Shown one piece after another: positions 44,726-53,796 of a stretch of 64,000 bases of DNA. Each line of letters begins with the position of its first letter. Position 1 is the first letter of the stretch. The notes under the pieces were generated by a model that was given only the letters and a program-made list of their open reading frames with translations, was not told where the DNA came from and ran no database searches. The DNA comes from CADCVW01 sp964251385 (GTDB taxonomy: Bacteria > Pseudomonadota > Alphaproteobacteria > Sphingomonadales > Sphingomonadaceae), in NCBI GenBank assembly GCA_964251385.1, contig CAXUJK010000001.1:186001-250000 (forward strand), in the 5' to 3' direction. The position numbers and the translations under genes were made by a program.

Positions 44726-46189
44726 TTAGCTGCCGAGCGCGGTCTTGAGCAGGTCGTTGACGACGCCCGGATTGGCCTTGCCGGCCATCGCCTTCATGAC
44801 CTGCCCGACGAAGAAGCCGAACAGCTTTTCCTTGCCGCCGCGGTAGTGGGCCACCTTGTCCGGGTTCGCCGCCATGACGTCGGCGATCGCTGCGTCGATT
44901 GCGCCCGTGTCGCTCGTCTGCTTGAGGCCACGCGCCTCGACGATCGCGGCGGGATCGTCGCCGGTCTCGATCATGATTTCGAAGACCTGCTTGCCCAAGC
45001 TGTTAGAGATGGTGCCGTCCCCGATCAGGCCGAGCAACGCCGCGCCCTGTGCGGGCGAGACGGGGCTGTCCTCGATGTCGCGACCGATGCGGTTCAAAGC
45101 GCCGAACAGGTCGCCGATGATCCAGTTCGACGCGGACCGTGCCGCTTCGTCGCCGACCTCGGCCAGCATGGCTTCGAACCAGCGCGACGTCTCGACTTCG
45201 GCGGTCAACACGACGGCGTTGTACGCGGGTACGCCGAGTTGTTCGTAGCGACGGCGCTTGGCGTCGGGAAGTTCGGGCAAGCTGTCGCGGCACTCAGCGA
45301 GGAACGCGTCGGTCAGCTCCACCGGCAACAGATCGGGATCGGGGAAGTAGCGGTAGTCGTGCGCGTCTTCCTTCGACCGTAGCGAGCGGGTCTCGCCCTT
45401 GTCGGGATCGAACAGGCGGGTTTCCTGCATGATGGAGCCGCCGTCCTCGATGATCTCCACTTGGCGCCGCGCCTCGTACTCGATAGCGGCCTGGACGAAG
45501 CGGATTGAGTTTACATTTTTGATCTCGCACCGCGTGCCGAGCGGTTCGCCCGCGCGCCGAACGGAGACGTTGACGTCGGCGCGCATGGATCCCTGCTCCA
45601 TGTTGCCGTCGCACGAGCCGACATACCTCAGGATGGAGCGGAGCTTCTTGACGTAAGCGCCTGCTTCCTCTGGACTTTTCATGTCGGGCTTAGAGACGAT
45701 CTCCATGAGCGCGACACCGGAGCGGTTGAGGTCGACGAGACTTTGCCCGGGTAACTGATCGTGGATCAGCTTGCCCGCGTCCTGTTCCAGATGGAGGCGT
45801 TCGATGCCGATCGTCTTGGTCGTGTCGCCGACCTCGATATCGATCTCGCCTACGCCGACGATCGGATGGTAAAGTTGGCTGATCTGATAGCCTTGCGGAA
45901 GGTCGGCATAGAAATAGTTCTTGCGGTCGAACCGCGACCACGAGTTGATCGTGGCGTCGAGCGCCATGCCGGTGCGGACGGCCTGACGTACGCACTCGCC
46001 GTTGAGGACGGGGAGCATGCCGGGCATGGCGGCGTCGACGAGGCTGACGTGGCTGTTCGGTTCGGCCCCGAAGCCGGTGGAGGCTCCGGAGAAGAGCTTG
46101 GCCTGCGACGTAACCTGCGCGTGGACCTCGAGGCCGACAACCACCTCGAAGTCGCCGGTCGCGCCCTTGATGCGGTATTCAGCGGTCAC
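44726..46189 (-). CDS. gatB: Asp-tRNA(Asn)/Glu-tRNA(Gln) amidotransferase subunit GatB
   Basis: GatB of 487 residues, the kinase/tRNA-binding subunit of the amidotransferase that makes Gln-tRNA and Asn-tRNA by the indirect route. The N-terminus FEVVVGLEVHAQV, the segment GVALMEIVSKPDM and the C-terminal YqeY-like tail ending ANPGVVNDLLKTAL are diagnostic. It starts with GTG at 46189, with GAGG 7 nt upstream, and that GTG overlaps the stop of a 30-residue ORF lying between gatA and gatB. Confidence 0.96.
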   Translation of the reverse strand: MTAEYRIKGATGDFEVVVGLEVHAQVTSQAKLFSGASTGFGAEPNSHVSLVDAAMPGMLPVLNGECVRQAVRTGMALDATINSWSRFDRKNYFYADLPQGYQISQLYHPIVGVGEIDIEVGDTTKTIGIERLHLEQDAGKLIHDQLPGQSLVDLNRSGVALMEIVSKPDMKSPEEAGAYVKKLRSILRYVGSCDGNMEQGSMRADVNVSVRRAGEPLGTRCEIKNVNSIRFVQAAIEYEARRQVEIIEDGGSIMQETRLFDPDKGETRSLRSKEDAHDYRYFPDPDLLPVELTDAFLAECRDSLPELPDAKRRRYEQLGVPAYNAVVLTAEVETSRWFEAMLAEVGDEAARSASNWIIGDLFGALNRIGRDIEDSPVSPAQGAALLGLIGDGTISNSLGKQVFEIMIETGDDPAAIVEARGLKQTSDTGAIDAAIADVMAANPDKVAHYRGGKEKLFGFFVGQVMKAMAGKANPGVVNDLLKTALGS

Positions 46190-46278
46190 TTCTCGTCCTC
46201 GGTCTTCTCGGTCTTCGTGAAGAGCGAGATGAAAAGCTCCACAATTACCTGGCCGATCAGCTCGATGAAGAGGCTCAC
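46186..46278 (-). CDS. unannotated 30-residue micro-ORF between gatA and gatB
   Basis: Thirty-codon ORF with GTG at 46278 overlapping the gatA stop (GTGA) and TGA overlapping the gatB GTG start (GTGA). The product has a hydrophobic/amphipathic first part (SLFIELIGQVIVELFISLF) and a charged tail (TKTEKTEDEK), like a small membrane peptide. The double exact overlap makes it very unlikely to be chance spacer. Its role is unknown; it may be only a coupling device that carries ribosomes from gatA to gatB, or a real small protein. Confidence 0.65.
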   Translation of the reverse strand: MSLFIELIGQVIVELFISLFTKTEKTEDEK

Positions 46279-47753
46279 CACCACGCCTCCGGTCGCGCGG
46301 TGAAGCCGGACCGTTCCTCGATCGCCAGCCCTGCGTTGAGCACTCCCTGTTCGTCCATCGCGCGGCCGATGATCTGGAGACCGAGCGGCAGGCCCAGGCT
46401 GTCGAGCCCGCCGGGGACGGACATGGCGGGCAGCCCCGCGAGGCTGGCGGGAACGGCGAACACGTCGTTCAGGTACATGGCGAGCGGATCGTCCGCCTTT
46501 TCCCCGATTCCGAACGCGGCGGAGGGCGCGGTCGGTGTGAGGATCAGGTCACACTGCTTGAACGCGTTCGCGAAATCCTGGACGATGAGCGCGCGGACAC
46601 GTTGGGCCTTGGTGAAGTAGGCGTCGTAGAAACCGGCGGAGAGAACATAGGTGCCGATCATGATGCGACGCTTTACCTCCGCGCCGAACCCGGACGCACG
46701 GGTCGCGGCGTACATTTCGGCCAAGCCCCCGCCGGCAGGGACGCGCGTGCCGTAGCGGACGCCGTCGTAGCGGGCGAGGTTGGACGAGGCTTCGGCGGGG
46801 GCGATGATGTAGTAGGTCGGCAACGCGTACTTGCTGTGCGGGAGCGAGATGGAGACGGGCTCCGCGCCCGCGTCGCGGAGCCACTGGACGCCCTGGTCCC
46901 ACAAGGCGTCGATCTCGGCAGGTACGCCGTCGATCCGATATTCCGTGGGAACTCCGACGCGTTTGCCGTTGAGATCGCTGGACAAGTTGCGTTCCCACGA
47001 CGGCACGGGGGCGTCGAGCGAGGTCGAGTCCTTGGGATCGTAGCCGCTCATGGCCTCGAGCAGGATCGCGCAGTCGCGGACCGATCGCGCCATCGGGCCT
47101 GCCTGGTCGAGCGAGGAGGCGAACGCGACCACCCCCCAGCGTGAGCAGCGCCCGTAAGTGGGTTTGATGCCGCTGATCCCGGTGAACGCGGCGGGCTGAC
47201 GGATCGAACCGCCCGTGTCCGTTCCCGTCGCGCCCGGGACGAGCCGGGCGCAAACGGCGGACGCGGAGCCGCCCGACGATCCGCCGGGCGTGAGCGCGGC
47301 GTGACCGCCGTCGCTGCGCCGCCAAGGTGACAGGACGTTGCCCCACGCGCTCGTCTCGTTCGAAGAGCCCATCGCGAACTCGTCCATGTTCAACTTGCCG
47401 AGCATCCCCGCCCCCGCCGCGAACAGCTTTGCGGTGACGGTGGACTCGTATGGCGGAACGAAGCTGCCGATGATGCGGCTGCCCGCCGTGGTCTGCACGC
47501 CCTTGGTCGCGAACAGATCCTTGATGCCGAGCGGGATGCCCGACAGCGGCCCTGCGTTACCGCTCGCCCGATCCGCGTCGGCCCTGTCTGCCGCGGTGAG
47601 CGCGTGCTCGGGCGTCTCGACGACGAAGGCGTTAAGCGCCTTGCCCGCCGCGACCGCGGCGTTGAAGTCGGTCGCGATGTCGCGAGCTGAAAAGTCGCCC
47701 TGTCCGAAACCGTCGCGGAGGTCGGCGATGCCGAGGCTCGTCAGTTCGCTCAT
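46275..47753 (-). CDS. gatA: Asp-tRNA(Asn)/Glu-tRNA(Gln) amidotransferase subunit GatA
   Basis: GatA of 492 residues, the glutaminase subunit with the amidase-signature fold. The Ser-cisSer-Lys triad is visible: K78 (LGIKDLF), S159 (GGSSGGSA) and the nucleophile S183 (GTDTGGSIRQPA). It supplies ammonia to GatB through an internal channel. ATG 47753 overlaps the gatC stop (ATGA). Its own TGA overlaps the micro-ORF start. Confidence 0.97.
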   Translation of the reverse strand: MSELTSLGIADLRDGFGQGDFSARDIATDFNAAVAAGKALNAFVVETPEHALTAADRADADRASGNAGPLSGIPLGIKDLFATKGVQTTAGSRIIGSFVPPYESTVTAKLFAAGAGMLGKLNMDEFAMGSSNETSAWGNVLSPWRRSDGGHAALTPGGSSGGSASAVCARLVPGATGTDTGGSIRQPAAFTGISGIKPTYGRCSRWGVVAFASSLDQAGPMARSVRDCAILLEAMSGYDPKDSTSLDAPVPSWERNLSSDLNGKRVGVPTEYRIDGVPAEIDALWDQGVQWLRDAGAEPVSISLPHSKYALPTYYIIAPAEASSNLARYDGVRYGTRVPAGGGLAEMYAATRASGFGAEVKRRIMIGTYVLSAGFYDAYFTKAQRVRALIVQDFANAFKQCDLILTPTAPSAAFGIGEKADDPLAMYLNDVFAVPASLAGLPAMSVPGGLDSLGLPLGLQIIGRAMDEQGVLNAGLAIEERSGFTARPEAWW

Positions 47754-48037
47754 TCGACGACCCGGGGCACGGCGAAGAAGCCGTGTTCGGCGACGGGTGC
47801 GTTCGCCAGCACGGCGTCCCGGCAATCGCCGTCTGTGACGATGTCTTCGCGGAACGCAAGGCTGGCCGGGATGACTGCGGCGAGCGGTTCGACGCCCGTC
47901 GTGTCGACTTGGCCAAGCTGTTCGACCCATCCCAGGATGTTGTTGAGTTCGGGCACGAGCGCGTCGATCTCCGCGTCGCCCATGGCGATACGGGCGAGCT
48001 TGGCGATGTGGCGGACCTGCGTGCTGTCGATGGACAT
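47750..48037 (-). CDS. gatC: Asp-tRNA(Asn)/Glu-tRNA(Gln) amidotransferase subunit GatC
   Basis: GatC of 95 residues, the small subunit that wraps around and stabilises GatA-GatB. The N-terminus MSIDSTQVRHIAKLARIAM and the central LNNILGWVEQLGQVDTTGVEP are typical. It is the first gene of the gatCAB operon; the 58 bp upstream hold no gene. It is coupled to gatA by ATGA. Confidence 0.95.
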   Translation of the reverse strand: MSIDSTQVRHIAKLARIAMGDAEIDALVPELNNILGWVEQLGQVDTTGVEPLAAVIPASLAFREDIVTDGDCRDAVLANAPVAEHGFFAVPRVVE

Positions 48038-48095
48038 CGTGCGCGGCGGCTAGCACCCGCCCCCCCAAGCATCAAGGCGGCCGCGACAAGGCGGA

Positions 48096-49844
48096 TCATT
48101 CGAACACGGCGCCCTGGGCTTTGCCGCCGATGAAGACCTGACGCCGGGTCACGGTCCTGATCTCGACCTCACCGCGATCCAACGCTTCGTGTTCGGCGAG
48201 CCGCGCGGCGCGACGCTGCGCGGTCGATTGCGGCGGCACATCGTCGAAGCTGTAGCTGCCGAACCAATTTCCGTCTCTTTGCCTGAGGTTGGCGGAGTCG
48301 ACCTGACAATTGCCGTTGTCGTAGCACCGACTGCCGACAGCGGTCGCCGCCGTCTCCCCAGGGGTCCAGAACAGGAAGCACGGCCGCTTGCCGTCGCAGG
48401 CGACCTGCCCTCCCCCGCCCGTCAGAACCGCGTCGCGCAGCGAAGCCGGGATCGGCGTGGGCGCGGGCAGGACGCGGATCGTCCTGGCTTGCGCGGCAAG
48501 GGTGGTCTCGCTGGGTCGCCGCGGCCCGTACTGCCTGCTGGTCTGGGCGCTTGCCGCCTTGGCGAGCTCCCGGACAGTCGCGCTCGCATCCTGCGACGCG
48601 AGACGATCCAGCGCGCGGCGGCCTGCGGGACCGAAGTCGAAGCGTAGCGCCTGGAAGTCGAAGTCGGCGAGCTCCGTCTTGCCCGATCGCAATCTGGCCA
48701 CCTGATCGCGTGCGGAGATCGCGCCGAGGTCGACCAGCGGCGTCGCGAGCAGCGTGGCGAGCGCGCAGACCCCGAGCGCCAGCCGGACGTTGGCGGCGCG
48801 TGCCCGATCCGGCCAGCGGGTGCGCCCGCGCGCCACCGCGTACAGGTAGGCCGCGCCGATCGCGACGAAGACCGCGACGAACAGCAGCGCCCAGAGGCGC
48901 TCGGGCGACATGCCGCGCTGCGCGATGCGGCTCCACGTCGACACCGCGGCGATCGCCGCCAGCGGCAGGATGGCGAGCGCGAGCGCCAGCGCGGATCCGC
49001 GCAGGATCGGCGAACGCGCTTCCTCGTCGGGAGCGCCGCCGACAACGCCGCCGATCAGGACCAGCGCGCCGGCGACGCAGGCCAGCAGGATGGGCGTCGT
49101 CGCCCGCGTACTGTCCCACAGCGGCTGCAAACCGGTGAAAGGCAGCGCGAGCAGGAACAGCACGAGCCCCCCCGCGAGCACGGGCGCAAGCACCGACAGG
49201 ATCGTTACCGCGACTCGCTGCAGCAGCCTCACGATTCGATCGTTGTCGCGCAGCAGACCGACGGCGCCGCCGAACGCGCCGCCCGCAATCATCCAGCCGA
49301 ACCAGCTTTCGCGAAGCAGCGTGCGCACGGTGCGGATGCCGATCAGCGCGAACAGCTCGGCGAGCAGGTGGGCCAACGCATAAGCGATGAGCGTGAAGCC
49401 GAGGCTCGCGAGCCACACGACGACGTTGGTCCAGGCGTAGGCGTGGAGCTCGGGATAGTCGGTGCTCGCCCGCCCACGATCCTGGGCGAGCTGCACGAAC
49501 GGTGCGGCGATGGCGACGGTCAGCAGCGCGCTGGCGAAGCGGAGCGGCTCGTCCGCGTTCCATTGCTCCCATGGGCCATTCCAGTAGGATATCGACGCGA
49601 CGAGCAGTCCGGCGATGGCTCCGAACACGACCGCCCAGAGCGGACGCACGCGTTCAATGGTAAAGGCAAAGGCGAGCGCGCCGACGACTAGAAAGGTGGC
49701 CAGGTTGGGGCGGAAGCCACCTTGCGCTTCGCGTCTCCAGGCCCCTTCGGTCAGCCGGTCGAACGCGAAGCCGACGCCAGCGCCCAGCACGGCCAGTCCG
49801 ATCGCCCGCGCCCGCCAGCCTGCCTGCCGCTCGTCATCCTTCAT
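48096..49844 (-). CDS. DUF4153-like polytopic membrane protein
   Basis: Inner-membrane protein of 582 residues with about ten to twelve hydrophobic segments in the first 390 residues, fitting the DUF4153 family; function unknown. The remaining 190 residues are soluble and Arg/Ala-rich, with segments LRSGKTELADFDFQALRFDFG and a C-terminal domain holding four Cys (CDGKRPCFLF, CYDNGNCQVD), probably two disulfides outside the membrane. GGGAGG 7 nt upstream fixes ATG 49844. It runs toward gatC's upstream region and is divergent from the DUF3089 gene. Confidence 0.78.
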   Translation of the reverse strand: MKDDERQAGWRARAIGLAVLGAGVGFAFDRLTEGAWRREAQGGFRPNLATFLVVGALAFAFTIERVRPLWAVVFGAIAGLLVASISYWNGPWEQWNADEPLRFASALLTVAIAAPFVQLAQDRGRASTDYPELHAYAWTNVVVWLASLGFTLIAYALAHLLAELFALIGIRTVRTLLRESWFGWMIAGGAFGGAVGLLRDNDRIVRLLQRVAVTILSVLAPVLAGGLVLFLLALPFTGLQPLWDSTRATTPILLACVAGALVLIGGVVGGAPDEEARSPILRGSALALALAILPLAAIAAVSTWSRIAQRGMSPERLWALLFVAVFVAIGAAYLYAVARGRTRWPDRARAANVRLALGVCALATLLATPLVDLGAISARDQVARLRSGKTELADFDFQALRFDFGPAGRRALDRLASQDASATVRELAKAASAQTSRQYGPRRPSETTLAAQARTIRVLPAPTPIPASLRDAVLTGGGGQVACDGKRPCFLFWTPGETAATAVGSRCYDNGNCQVDSANLRQRDGNWFGSYSFDDVPPQSTAQRRAARLAEHEALDRGEVEIRTVTRRQVFIGGKAQGAVFE

Positions 49845-50000
49845 GCGCCCGCCTCCCTTTGTGAGTGCCTCGTCCAATACGCTCACATCATCGCGCGGAC
49901 GAATGCGATTTCCGTCCAGATCCCGTCCTCGATCGATGCACGAAGCCTGCGGAGCCCGCCGCTTTGCGCTTTGGGCCACGCGTTCCTAAGTGACGCAGCC

Positions 50001-51134
50001 ATGCTCGCCCGCCGCTTCCTGTTCATCGTCGCCGGGCTGATCGTGCTCGTCATCATCGCGGCGCTGGCCTACCGGCTCGTCGGCACCGACCTGATGCGCA
50101 CCGCCATGGTGCCCACGGTCGCGTTCGAGCCAGCGCGCGACCCGTCCCTTCCCGACTACACCCAGGCTTCGCTCTGGATCGCGCGGCCGGACGTCGCGGA
50201 CAATCCGTCGGCTTGGACGCCCGAGGGCGTGGAGCGGCGCAGCGTCGCCCATCGGCGCGCGTCCGTCTTCTTCATCCATCCGACATCGTATCTGTCTCGT
50301 GTCCGATGGAACGCGCCCGTTGACGAACCCGATTCGCGGATGCGGGCGGAGCTGTTCGTGCGCAGCCAGGCGAGCGTGTTCAACGACGTCGGGGCGATCT
50401 GGGCACCGCGATACCGGCAGGCGACGTTCGGCGCGTTCCTGACGAGCAAGCGCGATGCCGAGTTGGCGCTGGGGCTGGCGTATCGCGACGTGTTGGCCGC
50501 GTTCGACGCGTTCGTCGCGCAGGCACCCACGGACCGCCCGATCATCCTGGCCGGGCATAGCCAAGGCTCTCTGCACCTCACCCGCATCCTGCGCGACCGG
50601 GTCGCGGGCAAGCCGCTCGCCGGGCGCATCGCCGCGGTGTACGCGGTCGGGTGGCCGATCTCGACGGCGTCGGACCTGCCGGTGATGGGCCTACCCGACT
50701 GCCGAACCGCTGGGCAGGCAGCGTGCATCGTCAGCTGGCAATCGTTCGGCGAACCTGCGGACACAAGCCAAGTGACCGACATTTTCGAAGCGTCGACCGG
50801 CTTCAACGGAGGTCCGCGCCGACGCGAGGACATGCTGTGCGTCAACCCGCTGACCGGAAACGCGGGCGACGCGGCGGACGCTGGGGCGAATCTGGGCACG
50901 CTCAAGCCGACGGACGCGACGTTGAGCGATGCCGTGGCCGTACCCGCGGCGGTGGCGGCGCGGTGCGAGGGCGGGTTCCTGCTGATCGGGAACGATCCGC
51001 CGGATATCGGGCCGTACGTCCTACCCGGCAACAACTATCATGTGTTCGACTACGCCTTGTTCTGGAACAACACGCGGGCGGATGTGGCACGGCGGTTGAC
51101 GACGTTCGACGGTCCCCGCGTAGCCGCGCGTTGA
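50001..51134 (+). CDS. DUF3089-like membrane-anchored alpha/beta hydrolase
   Basis: Protein of 377 residues with one N-terminal membrane anchor (LFIVAGLIVLVIIAALAYRL) and an alpha/beta-hydrolase domain resembling DUF3089. The nucleophile elbow is AGHSQGS near residue 189, and FFIHPTSYLSR and NNYHVFDYALFWNN are characteristic segments; the His is likely in the latter. A periplasmic lipase or esterase is likely, substrate unknown. ATG 50001 lacks a strong ribosome-binding site. ruvX starts 2 bp after its stop. Confidence 0.8.
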   Translation: MLARRFLFIVAGLIVLVIIAALAYRLVGTDLMRTAMVPTVAFEPARDPSLPDYTQASLWIARPDVADNPSAWTPEGVERRSVAHRRASVFFIHPTSYLSRVRWNAPVDEPDSRMRAELFVRSQASVFNDVGAIWAPRYRQATFGAFLTSKRDAELALGLAYRDVLAAFDAFVAQAPTDRPIILAGHSQGSLHLTRILRDRVAGKPLAGRIAAVYAVGWPISTASDLPVMGLPDCRTAGQAACIVSWQSFGEPADTSQVTDIFEASTGFNGGPRRREDMLCVNPLTGNAGDAADAGANLGTLKPTDATLSDAVAVPAAVAARCEGGFLLIGNDPPDIGPYVLPGNNYHVFDYALFWNNTRADVARRLTTFDGPRVAAR

Positions 51135-51136
51135 TC

Positions 51137-51595
51137 ATGCATGCGCCCGCCGATTTCGTCGCGGCGCTTCCCGAGGCCGGGCGGCTTGCCGGACTCGATG
51201 TCGGCACGAAGACGATCGGCGTGGCGTTGAGCGATGCGGGGTGGATGATCGCAACGCCGGCACACACGATCCAACGGAAGAAGTTCGCGGGCGATCTGGC
51301 GGCCTTGTCCGCGTTCCTGCGCGAACAGGACGTGCGCGGACTGGTCGTCGGCGATCCGCTCAACCTCGACGGCACGCAGAGCCCGCGAACGCAGGCGGTG
51401 CGGGCGTTCGCGCGCAACCTAGGCCCGCTGGGTCTCCCCGTGCTGCTGTGGGACGAGCGCTGGTCGACGCAGGCGGTGACGCGCACGCTGATCGATGCGG
51501 ACACCCGCCGTAGCCGCCGCGCGGAGGTCGTGGACAAGATGGCCGCGGCGTTCATCCTGCAGGGCGCGATGGACGCGATGGCGGGGATCGGCTGA
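51137..51595 (+). CDS. ruvX: Holliday junction resolvase-like / 16S rRNA processing protein RuvX (YqgF)
   Basis: YqgF/RuvX of 152 residues with an RNase H-like fold. The N-terminal catalytic motif is LDVGTKTIGVALSD, then VVGDPLNLDGTQSPR and the DERWST motif typical of the family. It is thought to finish 16S rRNA 5' processing. ATG 51137 is chosen; TTG 51131 is possible. pyrB begins one base after its stop, so ruvX-pyrB form a unit behind the DUF3089 gene. Confidence 0.93.
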   Translation: MHAPADFVAALPEAGRLAGLDVGTKTIGVALSDAGWMIATPAHTIQRKKFAGDLAALSAFLREQDVRGLVVGDPLNLDGTQSPRTQAVRAFARNLGPLGLPVLLWDERWSTQAVTRTLIDADTRRSRRAEVVDKMAAAFILQGAMDAMAGIG

Positions 51596-51596
51596 C

Positions 51597-52502
51597 ATGA
51601 AACATCTGCTGGGCATCGAGGGGCTCGCGACGGCGGACATCGTCGCGCTGCTGGACGAGGCGGACCGGCTGGCGAACGGCGGTGCGCCCGCGCGGACGCT
51701 GGCCGGGTGCGTGCAGGTCAACGTCTTCTTCGAGAACTCGACGCGGACGCTGCTGTCGTTCGAACTCGCGGGCAAGCGGCTCGGCGCGCACGTGCTCAAC
51801 ATGGGGGTGTCGCAATCGAGCATCGTCAAGGGCGAGACGCTGATCGACACCGCGCGAACGGTGGAAGCGCTGGGCGCGACCGCGATCGTGATGCGGCACG
51901 CACAGCCGGGCGCGGCGGCGACGGTCGCGGCGGCGCTGACGACAAACGGATGTGCGGTCATCAACGCGGGCGACGGCACGGGCGAGCACCCGACGCAGGC
52001 GCTGATCGACGCGCTGACGCTGCGCCGTAGGTTCGGGCGCATCGAAGGGCTGACGGTCGCGATCGTGGGCGATATCCGCCACAGCCGGGTCGCGCGATCG
52101 AACATGCTGCTTCTGACTCGGCTGGGCGCGCGCGTACGCGTCGCGGGTCCCGCTACACTGCTCCCGCCCGAGGTGCCCGTCGGCGCTGCGATCTCGGAAA
52201 ACGTCGATGCGGCGATCGCGGGCGCGGATGCGGTGATGATGCTGCGCGTGCAGCACGAGCGCATGGCGGACCGGCTCGATCTGTCGGTCGCCGACTATCA
52301 CGCGCGCTACGGGCTGACCGCCGCGCGGCTTGCCGGGGCGAGCCCGCATGCCGTCGTCATGCACCCGGGCCCGATCAATCGCGGCGTCGAGATCGACGGG
52401 GGATTGGCCGACGATCCCGCGAGATCGATGATCCTTCAACAGGTCGCGCTAGGTATTCCCGTGCGCATGGCGTGCCTGCTTGCGGTGCAGGCCGCGCCTT
52501 AA
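51597..52502 (+). CDS. pyrB: aspartate carbamoyltransferase catalytic subunit
   Basis: Aspartate transcarbamoylase catalytic chain of 301 residues, the committed step of pyrimidine synthesis. The carbamoyl-phosphate motif FENSTRTLLSFE is near 46-57, followed by GEHPTQALIDAL and HPGPINRG. No regulatory pyrI and no pyrC follow; the next gene is convergent. The stop overlaps that of the SPOR gene by 4 bp (TTAA). Confidence 0.96.
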   Translation: MKHLLGIEGLATADIVALLDEADRLANGGAPARTLAGCVQVNVFFENSTRTLLSFELAGKRLGAHVLNMGVSQSSIVKGETLIDTARTVEALGATAIVMRHAQPGAAATVAAALTTNGCAVINAGDGTGEHPTQALIDALTLRRRFGRIEGLTVAIVGDIRHSRVARSNMLLLTRLGARVRVAGPATLLPPEVPVGAAISENVDAAIAGADAVMMLRVQHERMADRLDLSVADYHARYGLTAARLAGASPHAVVMHPGPINRGVEIDGGLADDPARSMILQQVALGIPVRMACLLAVQAAP

Positions 52503-53791
52503 CCCTGGCGGGTCGTCTTCCGCGAAGCCCAGCGGACGGGCGCGTCGCCCGCCGTGGCGCGGACGAAGCAAGAACCGCCGGCGCGGCGAAGGCTGCCGCA
52601 TAATTTGTCGGCACCTTGCCGCGTCGCGAAGCCGCCCACCGACAGCCGAGTCAGCGCGCCGCCCACAGCGGAGAAGCGCGTGCTCGCGGGAATGTAGCCG
52701 GACAGGCGATCCAGGCGACCGACCGCGCCGTTCCATGCGCGCTCGACGCTCGCGGGGCTCGCGAACGCTCCGAGCTGGACCACGTACTTGCCGCGCAACG
52801 TGGTGGGCGCGGTCGATGCGGCGCGCAACGTGCGGGCGAGCGGACGTGCCATCTGGCTGGGCATGACGCTCTCGACGCTCGCGATCGCGGCGGCGAGAAC
52901 GGGCGCGGGCTCGGCAAATTCTTCGGCCGGCGCGACATCGCTGGGCTCGAGCGCGGCGACCGCGACGGGTTCCGGCTGCACCACGTCGCCGAAGGCGGGC
53001 GCGACCGGCTCCGCCACCGCGACCTGCACCGCCTCGGGTTCGGAGATCAGCGCAAGACGCGTCGGCTGGCCGGGATCTGCAGCGGGCGAGACGCCGAGCA
53101 ACGTCGCGACCTGATCATGCGTGGCCATGGGCTGGGCGAACTCGGCCCAGGAGGCCATGCGCGCGTCGAGTTCGTCGGGGGCGACATCCTGCGCCGCGAT
53201 CGCGCGGGCCTGCGTCCAGTCCCCGGCGAGTGCGTAGGCGAGCGCCAGGTTCTGGCGGACGCGACCGGTCGCGCCGTCGGCTCTCGCGGCCTCGCCCAAC
53301 ATGCGGATCGCGCCATCCTTGTCGCCGGCTAGCGCAAGCGCGAGCCCGCGGTCGGCGGCCGCGACGTTGCCCGATTTGCCGAGCGACGCAATCGCCTCGC
53401 CGTGGCGGCCGAGTGCGATCTGCGTCAGCGCGAGGCTGAGCTGCGCCTTCCCGTTCTCGGGATTGAGCGACAGCGTGTCGTTGAATGCAGACGCGGCGGA
53501 CGTGAAGCGCCCGGACTTGAGATAGACCTCGGCGAGCATGGCGCGGAAACCCGCGTCGCGCGGCGACAAGGCGACGGCGGTTTCGGCCTGGGTCACGGCC
53601 TGCGCCCAATTTCCTGCCTGCACCGCGGACATGGCCGCGTTCGACGCGACACCCGCCTGGCGCTCGGCGATCGTGCCGTTTTGCGAGGCGGACTGCGGCC
53701 GGGACTCCTCGCCCGCGGGCTTGCACCCGACGGTCGTAATCCCGAGCACCAGTGCGGACGTGGCGAGCTTGGCGAGCATCGTGCGGTTCAT
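52499..53791 (-). CDS. TPR and SPOR domain lipoprotein
   Basis: Exported protein of 430 residues. The signal peptide ends in a lipobox-like VGC (LVLGITTVGCKPAG). TPR repeats span about 45-200 (NWAQAVTQAETAVALSPRD onward), an Ala/Pro/Glu-rich linker about 200-330, and a SPOR domain at the end (KYVVQLGAFASPASVERAWN). SPOR domains bind denuded peptidoglycan at the septum, so this is a division-site envelope protein. ATG 53791 is chosen. It lies 5 bp downstream of the RHH-like gene. Confidence 0.83.
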   Translation of the reverse strand: MNRTMLAKLATSALVLGITTVGCKPAGEESRPQSASQNGTIAERQAGVASNAAMSAVQAGNWAQAVTQAETAVALSPRDAGFRAMLAEVYLKSGRFTSAASAFNDTLSLNPENGKAQLSLALTQIALGRHGEAIASLGKSGNVAAADRGLALALAGDKDGAIRMLGEAARADGATGRVRQNLALAYALAGDWTQARAIAAQDVAPDELDARMASWAEFAQPMATHDQVATLLGVSPAADPGQPTRLALISEPEAVQVAVAEPVAPAFGDVVQPEPVAVAALEPSDVAPAEEFAEPAPVLAAAIASVESVMPSQMARPLARTLRAASTAPTTLRGKYVVQLGAFASPASVERAWNGAVGRLDRLSGYIPASTRFSAVGGALTRLSVGGFATRQGADKLCGSLRRAGGSCFVRATAGDAPVRWASRKTTRQG

Positions 53792-53796
53792 GGCGT

